A stretch of DNA of 64,000 nt, from assembly GCF_937616625.2 (NCBI RefSeq), contig NC_065576.1, positions 37,412,628-37,476,627 on the forward strand, read 5' to 3'. Of this stretch, positions 11,716 through 24,000 are shown one piece after another. The stretch is from Mercurialis annua (Eukaryota > Streptophyta > Magnoliopsida > Malpighiales > Euphorbiaceae). Under the pieces are notes generated by a model, which searched no databases, was not told where the DNA came from, and saw nothing but the letters and a program-made list of their open reading frames with translations. The first letter of the stretch is position 1. Each line of letters begins with the position of its first letter. The position numbers were made by a program, and so were the translations under genes.

Positions 11716-12978
11716 GATGTCATAGCCTAACAAATCTTGAAATTCTTGAAAAATTGGCAAAACAAAACCCTAGTTTGCATGTGTATGAATGGAGTTGGTT
11801 TTAAAATGTGAAAGTCTAAGCAAGAAAAGAAGAAAATGAAGGCACAGTTGAGTCAGATCTGTTACACACAGTGATTCGTTTTCAGTGCTGAACATAAATG
11901 AAAAAATGCGAGTGAGTGAGTGGAGAAGTCTTTTTTTTCTTTTTCTATTATTAATATTACTAGTATTTTATTGCCTTCAAAATGATTTTGCAATCTTCCT
12001 TTGGACAGAAAAGGTGAGATGCCAAAATAATAAAAGAAAAAGATATGAGTGGTGAGAGAGAAGGCATGATTTGGTAATAATAATGTCATTTACTGTTCTT
12101 GAATAAGTTGCCACCAATTAATCATATGATCTATGATGGTGTTCCCAGTTTCTAAATTTGAAAGCAAAATATTAGTAATTTGTTTTAGAGTTGCACACCA
12201 ATGTTTATAGTAATACTGGATTAAGAATCAGTTAGTTTCCCGGTCTGATTACATATTAAAATCTAGGAAAATTTATCAAAAAAAAGGGCAAAAAATGCAG
12301 AAATATCTAAAAAAACTTTTCTTTATATATTCCATATCAAAAATGTATCAGAGCTATATCAAAGGTATCAAATATGTGTTAAAAATGTAATTTTTATAGT
12401 AAAAATAAATACGTAAATTGTGAAAAGATTTTCGTTTTTTTAGGTTAAATAGAAGTTTTTTTGACTTAGAACATATTTTTAGAAATTAAGTGATTTTTTA
12501 GGATAATTTTATGGTTAATTCTAAAATCTAAAAAATAAAAAATTAGTTAAAAAGCGAATTAAATTAATAGAATTTGGTTTATCAATAAAAACAGATAATG
12601 GTGATTTTTATAAAATTGTTAAAAGTTTAATTTTATTTTATCTATCGGTAAATCTCTTATAAAAAAATTCAAGTTGAATTGCAAAAATAAATGAAAACAA
12701 TGTGCATTTTTTTATTTTTTAGAATTTAATATAATACCACATGCTATTCTTTATTTCCTTTAGTTTTTTTTTAAAATTTTATAAGAGCAAATATTATTTT
12801 CTATAGTTGTCACTTATAAAATTTTATATTATGGACTCTTTGAGTTTACTTATTTACAAGAGAAACTTGTTTAATCGGTTCAACCATGAATGATTTATGA
12901 AGTTGGTTTGATTTGGGTTCAATTATAAAAACATTGGTGCAGACTATTGATTCCATGCATATCTTTTGACTTGTCAGG
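11716..12978. other. Intergenic, no gene seen
   Basis: AT-rich with many short direct repeats of A/T runs. The frame at 11862-12089 on the minus strand has no recognisable domain. Nothing else is supported. Confidence 0.55.
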
Positions 12979-13232
12979 TTTAATAATGAGAAAATTACAC
13001 CAAATCACCCAAAAATTCAAAAGTTTGTGTAAATCACCCAACTTTTTTTTTTTTGCAAAAATCCCTCAATTTTAAAAGATTCTTTTCATCTCTACCTTTT
13101 AATAGTTGTGATTACTATTTTATCCTTATGGTGTATTTTACCAATTGTGTTTCCATTACACCTAATAATTTCTCCTCATTTTACATAAACCGGACCATTT
13201 CTAACCGAACCACCACCGGTCGGACTATTATT

Positions 13233-13386
13233 GGCCGGTCAACGGCCGGACCACCGCGGTCAACGCCGGTCAACGGCCGGACCACCGCGGTCAACGCCGG
13301 TCAACAGCCGGACCACCGCGGTCAACGCCGGTCAACGGCCGGACCACCGCGGTCAACGGCCGGACCACCGCGGTCAACGGCCAGAC
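13233..13386. repeat. Left-arm GGTCAAC minisatellite
   Basis: About three 31-bp units containing CGGACCACCGCGGTCAACG, then two shortened 22-bp units. GC content is far above the surroundings. The 128-residue open frame across it (13053-13439) is a by-product of a repeat whose unit avoids stops. Confidence 0.9.
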
Positions 13387-13470
13387 CATTACTGGTTTGT
13401 GGTCTAACCATTTTTAATGGTTGGACCAATTTTAGTTAAATAATTAAAAATTAAATAAAACACTTTTTTG

Positions 13471-13552
13471 TGGGTGAGGGGATTTGAACCCTTGACCTCT
13501 TATAAGGGAGAGCTTGTGCTTTGCCATTGAGGCAAAGGCTGATTGTTGTCAA
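13471..13552 (-). repeat. Left-arm tRNA-like module
   Basis: On the minus strand it reads TTGCCTCAATGGCAAAGC (A-box region), then GGTTCAAATCC (B-box, rc of 13480-13490) about 30 bases later. It is an inverted, diverged counterpart of the module at 15405-15474; the B-box surroundings (GGGATTTGAACCCTTGACCT on the plus strand) are the best-preserved part. It points out of the element. Confidence 0.65.
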
Positions 13553-13879
13553 CCTTTACTCTATAATATATATATATATATAACTGATTATAAATTTAGA
13601 TTAACTTATTAGAATGAAATTAATTTATAATGCAAATTAAATATCAACTAAATATCAACTTAAATTAAATTTATTATAAATTTAATATTAAATTAGTCTA
13701 ATTAAATTTATTTATTTTTTAAATATTTATACAATAAAAAAATAAAATATACATATATTTATATTTTATACAATTTATTAATACATAAGTACAACTAATA
13801 AAAATATTTCACTTTTAAAATTAAAAAATATAATGGTTTAGTGGTCGTGGTCGAATATGTGGTGGTGGGACCCCCGTAG

Positions 13880-15160
13880 TGTCCGAAAACTCAATAAAAA
13901 CTCAATATAAACTCAATGATGACTTAATGTCAAATCAATGATAACTTAATGTCAACTTCATTATGTATATTATTAAAAGTAATTTATAATATTACAAATA
14001 AAGTAATAGTAATTTGAAAGTAAATTATTTAAGCTTTTATTAAAATAAAATAAACCGAAAGTAATTTTAATATAAGTGAACTGAATATAAACTTAATATT
14101 AACTCAATGTCAACGCAATATAAACTCAAAGTAAACTAAATATGAACTCAATATAAATTCAATATCAATTTAATGTTCACTGAATGTTAACTTAAAGTAA
14201 ATGTTTTGATAAATAATTATAATTTTAAAATGAATTTTTTTTATTATTATATAATTTTTTTTCTATAATTTATACTTTCAAAAATAAACTATAGTAGATT
14301 GAAAGTAAATTATTTAAGTTATTATTACAGTAATTTGTGTAAATTTAATGTCAACTCAATATCGACTCAATATCAACTCAATGACGACCCAATATCAACT
14401 CAATGTAAACCTAATGTCAACTCAATAATGTATTTTAGTAAGTATAGTTTTAAAAATAAACTTAATATCATCTCAATGTCAATTTAATATCAACTCAACG
14501 TCAATTCAATGTCAACTCAATGTAATCCTAATATCAACTCAATGTAAACTTAATGTAAATCCGAAGTACCTTTTTAGTAAATTATATTAATTTTAAAATG
14601 TAAATTAATATCAACTCAATGTAAACTTAATAAGTCAACGTCGACTCAATGTCAACTCAATGTAAACCTAATATCGACTCAATGTCAACTCAATATCAAC
14701 TCAATGTAAACCTAATGTCAATCCGAAGTAATGTTTTAGTAAATTATTTTAATTTTCAAATGTAAATTGATATCAACTTAATGTAAACTTAATAACTCAA
14801 CGTCAACTCAATGTAAACCTAATGCCGACTCTATGTCAACTCAATGTAAACCTAATGCCGACTCAATGTAAACCTAATGTCAATCCAAAGTAATTTTTTA
14901 GTAAATTATTTTAATTTTGAAATGTAAATTAATATCAACTCAATGCAAACTTAATAACTGAACGTCGACTCAATGTCAAACTAATGTCAACTCAATGTCA
15001 ACTCAATGTAAACCTAATATCGACTCAATGTCAACTCAATGTAAATTACATGTCAATTTAAAGTAATTTTTTTAGTAAATTATTATAATTTTAAAAATTA
15101 ACTTAATATCAACTCAATTAACATATATAATTTGTTTTGAGTTTATGTCGAGTTGATATT
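13880..15160. repeat. Central 11-bp-unit tandem array with higher-order period
   Basis: Variants of AACTCAATGTC / AACTCAATGTA / AACCTAATGTC run through the segment. A longer phrase (about TTTTAGTAAATTATTTTAA) recurs near 14570, 14733, 14895 and 15073, giving a higher-order repeat of roughly 160-175 bp. Near 15130-15190 the unit appears in inverted orientation (GAGTTGATATTAAGTTGA). Confidence 0.85.
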
Positions 15161-15404
15161 AAGTTGATTGTGTTTTTAATACATTAATTTATAAAATCTA
15201 TTTTAACTTAGTTTACTTTAAGTTAATATTTAATTAGAATAATTTTTTTAAATTTTGACAAGCGTAATATCTTATTAGTGTTTTATAATAATATATTATT
15301 TATAATCAACCATTTTAATAGGTTGATATTTAGTTTATATGCTTTTTTATATATTATTAAAGAGAACATGTATATATATTAAAGAGTAAATAAAGACAAC
15401 AAAC

Positions 15405-15474
15405 ATGTCTTGCCTTGGTGGTTAGGCACTTAGACAAAGAGTGAGAGGTCATAGGTTCAAACCCTACCAAGAGC
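15405..15474 (+). repeat. Right-arm tRNA-like module
   Basis: TTGCCTTGGTGGTTAGGC resembles an A-box region and GGTTCAAACCC (15454-15464) is a good B-box. The spacing resembles a tRNA gene, but a full acceptor stem is not formed. It points out of the element, mirroring 13471-13552. Confidence 0.65.
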
Positions 15475-15514
15475 AAATTTGTGTTTTATTAATTCTTTTA
15501 AAATCTCACCACTA

Positions 15515-15716
15515 TAGTTGACCGCCGCTGACCGGGTGTTGACCGCCGCCGACCTCTGTTGACCGCCGCCGTTGACCTCCACTGACCGTCATTGACCACC
15601 GCCGTTGACCGGCGTTGACCTCCGTTGACCGGCGTTGACCGGCGTTGACCTCCGCCGTTGACTGTGTGGTTGGACCGGAATTGGCCGGTGGTCGGTTGCG
15701 GTCGGTTGGTTAGTCT
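15515..15716. repeat. Right-arm GTTGACC minisatellite
   Basis: A degenerate array of GTTGACCGGC / GTTGACCTCC / GTTGACCGCC units, the reverse complement of the left-arm array. It is followed by GGCCGGTGGTCGG, again mirroring the left arm. The open minus-strand frame across it (15498-15737) is a repeat artefact. Confidence 0.88.
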
Positions 15717-16535
15717 AACCAAACCCATATTTGCCACATGTCAACATTTTATTGACTCAAATATAGACCAATAAGATATTGACAAATAGTAAGGACAATA
15801 TTGTCTCATTTTCTTTTATTTTGGGTTATGGGAAATTTTTGAAAACTTTTCTTTTTTTTTGAGTGATTTTTGCTAAAATCAAAATGTTGAGAGAAAAATG
15901 GAACACTATAGCACTTTTGAGGGATTTATGTAAAAAACCCTTTAATAATCGAGAGTAAGGCTTTTTAGGCATTGTTTTCAACCGCAAATTATGGTCCAAT
16001 AGTGGCAGATTTTGCCTTTTTTTGTTTGCATGTGTACCATTTGATCTTTGACCACATTAAATAATAAATTCATCAACTGCATACATACGAATATGTTACA
16101 TAAATTAATTTGTGTGGAGTATGATTGTTTTTTCTTTGTTTTTATGTTATAAATGATAACAGATGTAATTTAATTGAAGCATATGGCCATAATGTGCTTG
16201 TTATAAACTGGAAAGAAACGAAGAAACTAAAGTTAGTACTTATTAGATATAGGGCATACCAATCACAGAGTGGTGTGATAATTTACTACTTTTTATTTTG
16301 TGAGAATCTATAAAAGTTTAGAGTTTAAATATTCATATTTCGTACCATAATATTTATTAATTTATTTAAAAAAATTATTACTTTTCTAATGAATTTAAAA
16401 ATAAAATTACTTCTATTGTCTAATTCACACCTTGAATAAGGCCTCCAACAAAACAAGTTAGGTATATAAGATGTAGTGGAGTTCAATATAATCGATGTGT
16501 TCAGAAATGCATGCACTCAATCATGGCAATATAAT

Positions 16536-17196
16536 TAGGGCTGTAAAATGAATGGAGCAATATTTTCAGTTCGATAAAAGTTTAGTTCAAGTTTATTCAT
16601 TAAGAAAAAAAAAAGTTTAGTTCAAGTTGGCTGGTTAGTTCAAATAAACGAGCTCAAATTTGAATTTATATTCATTTACCTAAATGAATCAAGCTTAAAT
16701 TTAATAGTGTTCAGTTCGTTTACGAACAATTCGTTTATGAGCTCGTGAGCTAGTTCAATTGTGATATTGTGGACGGACTAATATATGAGCTCAGTTACGA
16801 GCTCGTGAGCTGCCGTGTATATAAACTTGATAACAAATTTGTATACTGACTCGTATTTAATAAAACGATGTAATATATAGTTATTTAAATAAGTCTATAA
16901 AATTAATCTCGAAATCAACTTATTTAGCACTTACGTAAACAAGTTGGAACTTAGTTTGTTTAATTAACACTTAAATGAACGAGTTCGATTTCACCTAGTT
17001 TACCATCTAAACTAAAGAACGAGAATTGAGCTCGAGCCGAACAAAAACTTATAAAACTTAAATGAACCAACCTCAAACTCATCGCTAATTCAAAGCTCGA
17101 ATTCGAACTCGAGCTGAATTAACGCCTCATTCATATAGAGCTAAGTATATATAAACATCTCGAGATTCGGTTCGGTCTGATTCATTTACTACCCTA
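16536..17196. mobile_element. hAT-like non-autonomous element, GAGCTCG-rich
   Basis: Ends TAGGGCTGTAAAATGAAT and, inverted, TAGGGTAGTAAATGAAT. The interior is rich in GAGCTCG / CTCGAG motifs typical of this widespread plant repeat. The 8-bp flanks are only partly alike, so the target duplication is decayed. It has no coding capacity. Confidence 0.6.
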
Positions 17197-19444
17197 CAAA
17201 TATTATGATGTCTGAGATGATAGAATTTCAAATTTGAATTCTAATTTGAGGGACATTATAATATGAATAAAAAAAAAATATCTTTCATAAACATCAAACT
17301 ATATCAGAAATTAATTCCAGCTAGATGCCTTCAAGGCCTCAACTACTAATTGACATTGCATAGGGAGAAGACACAATGAAAATATAGTAGAGCTATTAAT
17401 GAAAGAATAGATCAAACATGCAAATAGAATATGGAAATTTGCATAGCAATTTGGTAGAGATTGAAGTAAAATTATTTATAAGATGTAACTACAAGTCATG
17501 TCAATGCCTTTGCTGGAGCACACCTTGTTGCAATTATTTATATAGCTAGGTTTCATTTCATCAAATTTTAATGTCCTATCATCAATAAAGCAGACATTAT
17601 AGTACTATACTGCCAGCTCCTAATTAAATTGCTTGTGTAAAATGGATTAAGTGAGAAGCAACAAATTAAGATAGTGATAGATGTTTACTAAATCCAAATA
17701 AGAAAATCATGTAAAGATTTTGTTGCCTTATGGTTATTATTTCACTTTCATATTGACATTAGAGGTTACCATTCATTTTTATGCACAATATTTATTTAGC
17801 CAAACTTATTTTTAGGCTATTTTTAAAATTTTATTTATGTGAATATGTATTTTATTTATTTTGAATCTTTAGATCCTTTCTTTTTAGGAGGTGTGCATTA
17901 CACTCGCTTTAAAATGAGTAGATTTAAATGTCAACTTAATTTGACACATTAGTAAAATAGACCAGATAAAATTATAACTAAGTATATGAACCTATTAAAT
18001 AAAAAACCTTTAAAAACGAGACCAGGCATATAAATATTTGAAAATGTAGGAGTTTTTTTGTCATTTTTTGACGTTGAAATTATTAATTCATTGAACTGCG
18101 GTTGAATCACAAGCTCAAAACTTTCGTCCATAGTATGACACATAAAATTAAAAAAAAGTATAAAAATCTATTGAATAAATAAAGGCATAACAAATTCTAA
18201 AGTCTATGTATTTTTATAAATATTTTTTAAAAGTTTTTTTTAATTTATTCTTTTTCTTTACTTCGGCTCAAAAACATTTTTTTTACATAGTTCATATATT
18301 TTATCTTTTGTTTTTATTCAGTTTTTGAACAAACGAAAGTTAGGAGATGTTGTACACTCTCGATAGAACTAAATAAAAAAAGATGGTAAAGTACAGAAAA
18401 TAAGTACTGAAAAAATATCATAAGGACGAAGTAAAAAAAATGATAAAGTATTGGGGATCAAGTAAAGAAAGAAAAAATTTGCGTATGAAAAAAAAAATAA
18501 AAAAAAACACAGGGACCTTTGAATAAATTATGCCAATAATAAATTTTAAAAGGAGATCAAATAAATAAGAAAATTAAAAGTGCATAAATCTTTTGATGAA
18601 TTAAGTCATTTTTTATTTTAGTTTGTTTCATTAATGGTGATGCTTCATCAGCATTTCAAAATTATTCGTTATCAAATTTGCAAATGTTAATATCTAAATT
18701 TTTTACATATAAAATTTTGAAATAATAAAGATAACTATTTTTTATTCTTCATTAACTATCAATCAATCTTACAATCTTCTATAGCTTATAGAAATTTTAA
18801 AATTTATAAATTTACAAATTTGATTTAAAATTAAATTTATTTTCTAAATGGTTTGTAAAATTAAAAATCGTATTTTTTTAAAACAGAAATTGCGACTTTT
18901 TTCCACTTATTTTTTGTCAAAATATCAGGGAACATTGTGAGCAATTTTATGCTGCAGCCTGCATCGAACCAAACAGAAAACAAAAAAACAAAAACAAAAA
19001 CTGAATGCAATATCATACATGTTGGGGGAAATACGGATTACACTATGGGACCTTTTGATCCTTACAAGAAAATGAAAATGGGAATGAATTCTCATTCCTT
19101 GTGTTTGTTCAAAATTAACTTAGAAGTAAAAATATAATTACCTCTTAATTTAATTACTCATTTTCTCTTTATTTCTGGAAATATATGTTGCAAGAAAATA
19201 AAAAATAATACTAAAAAAATATATTTATTATTTAAATTTTTCATATAAATAAACTATTAAATATTTATAATAATTAATGAATAAAATATTTGAATATAAA
19301 TAAAATTTAAGTTCATAATAAATAATAACTTGAATATAGTGATTTTGTTTTTAAAAAGAAGAAAATGAATTTTTGTTTGTGAATTGTGGATAGCTTAAAT
19401 AATAAAGTTAGTGGGTAACTAATCAAGTGCTTTTTCTAACTTAT
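17197..19444. other. Intergenic, no gene seen
   Basis: AT-rich, with poly(A) and poly(T) runs around 18470-18510. Small frames at 17949-18143 (minus) and 18937-19137 (plus) lack domains and context. No transposon ends were recognised. Confidence 0.5.
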
Positions 19445-19475
19445 AAGTAATACTTTAATGTTCATTTAAAGCACG

Positions 19476-21047
19476 ATGTCTTTTCCTTACCAAAACCCTA
19501 ACCCTAAACCACCCCTCAACCACCGTTCTCCGGCAGCCATACCCCATCAGCAACTCCCTTCACCTAACCTTCAAACAACAGCTCTTCCTCCAGTTTTTTA
19601 TTTCGAGAATTATCCGGATAACTGGAATTATGTTAATCTCCAACAGGCCTTTTTGAAGTTTGGTGCTGCGGATAGGGTTTCTTTAGCAAGGAAACAAAAC
19701 GTGAGAAACAAACGTTTTGGGTTTTTAGACCTAATCTGGAGGAAGATTTACGATTGAATTTAGTAAGTATTGGTTATTATCATATCAAGGGTGTACGATG
19801 CTAGATATCCGACTAGGGCTTCAGAGAATTATGGTTCGAAGGAAAAATATCCAGCTCGTTCTGATCAGCAGGTTAAACAGCAACAACAACATGTCTTCAA
19901 GCCTTCAATCCGTGATAGCAGGTCGTTTGTTCAGGTGTTGAAAGATGATCTGATAGTCTTCTCTCCACCTTTGGATTCTTTATTTGACTTTTCAGAATCA
20001 CTTAACATCACTGTTAAGCATATCCGTTCTTTACTACAAGTTTCCTCATACTTGTAGGCTAAAAATGTTGCATATGCTTCTATGTCTTTTGTGGGTGGGA
20101 ATGATATTATTCTTAGGTTTCGATCTAAGGATGAAAGAGTGGCTTTTGAATCCATTTATGTTTCCCTCATTATTGGATTTCTTTACCTCTTTTAAACCTT
20201 TTGACAGATTTGATATGAGCAATAGAAGGTTTATATGGATTAATATCGTTGGAATTCTAATGGGTGCATTAGAGGAGGAATTATTCATGCAAATTGGGAA
20301 TCGTTTTGGTGATTCTATTGTTGTTCACCCAATGGTTATTTCAAAGGAGAGGCTGGACACAGGATCTGTTTTTATTTGCACAACTAGAGACAATATTCAT
20401 GAATCTATCCCACTGGATTTTGCTGACAAGGAATTTCCTATTCGAATTTCTGAATCAGATTTACCTATTGTTTTGGAGGAATGGGATGAGTTGGAATCAG
20501 ATGATGATTCTTTGAGCAACCACGGATCTTTTTCAAACTCGGAAAAACCAGCAGAAGAGGATTTTCTGAATTCTTTAGAAAAGAAAGGTTTATCGGCAGT
20601 GTCATCTCCAGCGTTTTTGTTGCACAGTCCAGGCCAGGATGTGGTTCGTTCTAATGCTTCGGTTGTAATGGAAAAGCAGGTTGTTTCCAATCCACTAACA
20701 GGACTTAATCCGGAAATGAGTATTCCATCAGGTAACAACTTTTCAGCAGATTGTACTCCAGCAGGTTTCAAGGGCGTTATTGAATCGAGGAGGAAATTCA
20801 AACGTATTGATAATAATGGTAATTTCTGCTCAATTTTTACCCTTCCAGGATGTTCTCATTCATCCTTTTCAAATGCTATTATTAGGCACAGGAGCAAAAT
20901 CAATTTCCAGCTGCAAACAAGGAAGTAGAAGCAAGGAAGACGTGGGATATCAGATTGCAATTGGGCCTTTTTGCAATTGAAGATGAAGATGCTATACTGG
21001 CTTTACTTTCTCATAGGAATCAACAGGACTTTACGAAGTCTGCTTGA
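19476..21047 (+). pseudogene. LINE copy 2 ORF1, multiply frameshifted
   Basis: The start MSFPYQNPNPKPP again comes from CCCTAA-like DNA. The RRM-like region keeps VFYFENYP and an intact KRFGF RNP1-type motif. A one-base deletion just after it (about 19725) and a compensating shift near 19790 break the frame. It recovers through an acidic linker to the conserved tail RLQLGLFAIEDE, ending at the TGA at 21045-21047. The lesions rule out an active protein. Confidence 0.85.
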
Positions 21048-21084
21048 TTTGTTAATTTTTTTTTCCAGGATATTGATTTTTATC

Positions 21085-24000
21085 ATGTCGTGTTCTTTTA
21101 ATACTATCTCTTGGAATTGTAGAGGGAGGCTTTCTTTTTCTAGAAAGCAGCTCTTTATTCGCTATTTGGTTCTTAGGAATCACTTATCGATTCTTGGGTT
21201 GATTGAAACTAAAAAGGAGAGTTTTAATGAGTTCGGTATAAGGAGACTTTGCCCAGTTCTGACTTTAATTTCAGTTTTGCTCCATCTCAAGGTGCTTCTG
21301 GTGGCTTAGTTTTGATTTGGAGTAAGCTCTTAATTTCTCCTACTAGATTGATTACTTCCTCAAGGTTTATCAGTATGGATTTTTTTTTGGAATTTTTGTA
21401 ACATAAGGCTGATATTGGTTTATGCAAGTAATTTTTCAAGGGAGCGCTCCATTATTTGGCAAGAAATTAATACTGAAATAGTTTCTGACAGCTTTGCATT
21501 ATGTTAGGGGATTTTAATGAAATTATGGATCCGTGTGAGAGGCTTAACTATTCGGTTATTCCAATTCGATGAAGGAATTCTCAGATTTTATAAATTCTTC
21601 TTCTTTGTTAGAAGCTCCTTTATAAGGTCGTTTCTTTACTTGGTACAATAGTCTGTCGCGGTTCAAAATTGATAGGTGTTTTGTCTCGCCAAGTTCACTC
21701 GAGTTTTGGCCAAAGCTTTCTCTTAAGGCTTTACCTAGATGTTTTTCGCACCATATTCCGCTCTTATTTTCTCTGAAGTTATTTCAGATTGGGGTCTTAA
21801 ACCTTTTAAGTCTATCAATGCTTGATGGAATCATTCTCATTTTTTCACTCTTGTTGATAGCTCTTGGGCTATTATTTCTGGAAATCTTACTAAGGGAAGT
21901 CTGTGTTCTAAGTTGAAAGAACTTAGATCGGTTATCAGAATTTGGAACAAGAATTATTTTGGGAACTTGAATACGAAGTTGGGAGCTGTCCAGAAGTCCA
22001 TTGATGACTTGGATTCAACTATTGATTCTCGACCTTTAGGTGATTTGGAAGTGTCTCAATTATCTTCTCATTATGTTGAATTTAACAAGGTTTCTAAACA
22101 GCTTGATTCGTTATGGCTAAAAAAATCTAGATTAAACTGGAACCAGTTTTGTAAAAGGAATACCAAGTATTATCATTCGATAGCCTCTATCTGGTCTAGG
22201 ACTAATCTTATTTCAAAAATTTTAATGAATAATGTTCTTTATTTGGATCTGGATGACATTAAGAAGCTTGCTCACTCTTTTTATATGAACTTATTCAAGC
22301 AGAAGCTGCATAGCCCACCATTTTCTCTTTTAAATATGCCTATTGACAGTCTTTCAGATGAACAGGCTGATTGCTTTACATCTTCCCTCTTGGAATCTTA
22401 AATTTTCATGGCTTTAACTAGCTTCAATGATAATAAATTCCCAGGCCTTTATGGATTTAATTTGTTTTTCTATAAGAGAGCATGGAAGATTCTAAAATGA
22501 GACATTTTGGATCTTTTTGTTGTTTTCTACAACTCATGTTATTTTCCCGTCGGTTTGAATACTGCCTTTTTTGGTGTTGTTGCCTAAATTTAATGGGGCC
22601 TCTGATATTGCTGATTTTCGTCAAATTAGCTTGATTAATGGTATTCGAAAATGGTTTCTAAGGTGTTAGCAGACAGACTCTCCCCTATCCTTCCTACGAT
22701 TATCTCAGATTGTCAGTTTGGGTTTGTTAAAGGGAGAAACATTCATGATTGTCACATGATCGCCTCAGAAATTATTCATATGGTTCATTCTCACGGGGAA
22801 AAGGCTTTTATGATTAAATTGGATTTTAAAAAAGCGTTTGATTCAGTTTCTTGGAGCTTTATTATTTCTATGCTAAAGCGTATGAATTTTGACAAAACTT
22901 GGATTAACTGGATATCCTCTCTTTTCAGATCTTCGCAACTTGTTGTGTTGGTTAATGGTTCTCCCTCAGAAAAAAATTTCATGGAGAAAGGTGTGCGTCA
23001 AGGAGATCCAATCCCACCTCTTCTCCTAGTTATAGCAATTGAGGGTTTGCGTGATATATTTACTGAAGCCATTTCTAGAGGCTTGATTGATGGGATTCAT
23101 ATAGAGGGGTACGCTAATCTTGTTTCACTTTTACAGTTTGCAGACGATAGCTTGGTGTTCATTCCTAATGATTTAGAAAAACTTAAGAATTTGAGACGTA
23201 TTTTGCATTGTTTTGAATTGATTTCTGGTTTGGAAATAAACTTCCAGAAGTCTTCTATTTCAGATATTAATATGGACGATTACTCTTTGAATTTGGCGGC
23301 TGATATTTTATCTTGTAAGATTGAGGACTTTCCTATTACTTATTTAGGATTGCCTTTGTCTATTAAGAAACTGAATGTGAAGCAATGGGATCCAGTAATT
23401 CAAAATTTTTCAACTCAACTTTCTTCTTGGCGTGGTAGTCTGTTGTCTCCATGATAAGCTATTATTTTATGTAGTTTTCATAGCATTTATTCGCTAGTTT
23501 GTAGCACTTGTGCGTAAAATAAGAGCTTATATAGTTAGATTTCCGTGTTTTGTAGTTTTGATGAATAAATATTAATTCTTATCATGTTTGGGGTATTTAT
23601 GATTGAAACAGGGTCAAATAGTTAAAGCCAGAAGAATTCAGGAATCCAGAGCCAAACCCAAGCCCAATCGGTTCGAGCCGAATCAAACCGGTCAAAGAAA
23701 GAAAGACAAAAGGTCAGCCGGCCTCCGGCCAGCCCACGATATCAGGCCGGCCAAGGGCCGGCTGAGACCTGGATATGCGTGAAATTGTGCTCGCATGGGA
23801 AAAAGGAAGGGAATTTCTGATGTTATCACATCGGACTTTCCATAATGAACGTAAATTGCATTCACACTCAAGAGAGTGATCCTTCTTGACTTGCACACAA
23901 TGAAATGAGCTTTCACAATAAGTTATAAGCTCATTAAGGGAAGAAGCTATGCTCTTTTGGAAATAAGACAAGTGAAGATTGGTCCATTCAAGACGATTAT

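Larger units (their letters stand above)
12988..15940. mobile_element. Foldback, Mutator-like non-autonomous element with mirrored arms
   Basis: A 2953-bp element flanked by a perfect 9-bp duplication, TTTAATAAT, at 12979-12987 and 15941-15949. Its diverged ends share TTACA..AAATC..C.CAAAA. From each end inward the order is the same: terminal repeat, AT-rich spacer with poly-purine or poly-pyrimidine runs, GC-rich GGTCAAC minisatellite, an AATAAAACAC-type spacer, and a tRNA-like module. The centre is an array of 11-bp units. The two arms, each about 540 bp, are thus long, diverged inverted repeats. The 9-bp duplication points to a Mutator-type transposase supplied from elsewhere; no transposase is encoded. 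Confidence 0.85.

Noticed and set aside
13053..13439. 128-residue open frame over the left GGTCAAC array
   Set aside because: The frame is open because the repeat unit lacks stops; composition is purely repeat-driven and no domain is seen.
13880..15160. CRISPR-like array
   Set aside because: Units are 11 bp, contiguous and degenerate with no unique spacers; this is a plant nuclear tandem array inside a transposon.
15498..15737. 79-residue minus-strand frame over the right minisatellite
   Set aside because: Same repeat artefact, mirrored.
18937..19137. 66-residue Lys/Thr-rich frame
   Set aside because: A-rich low-complexity DNA; no start context or similarity.
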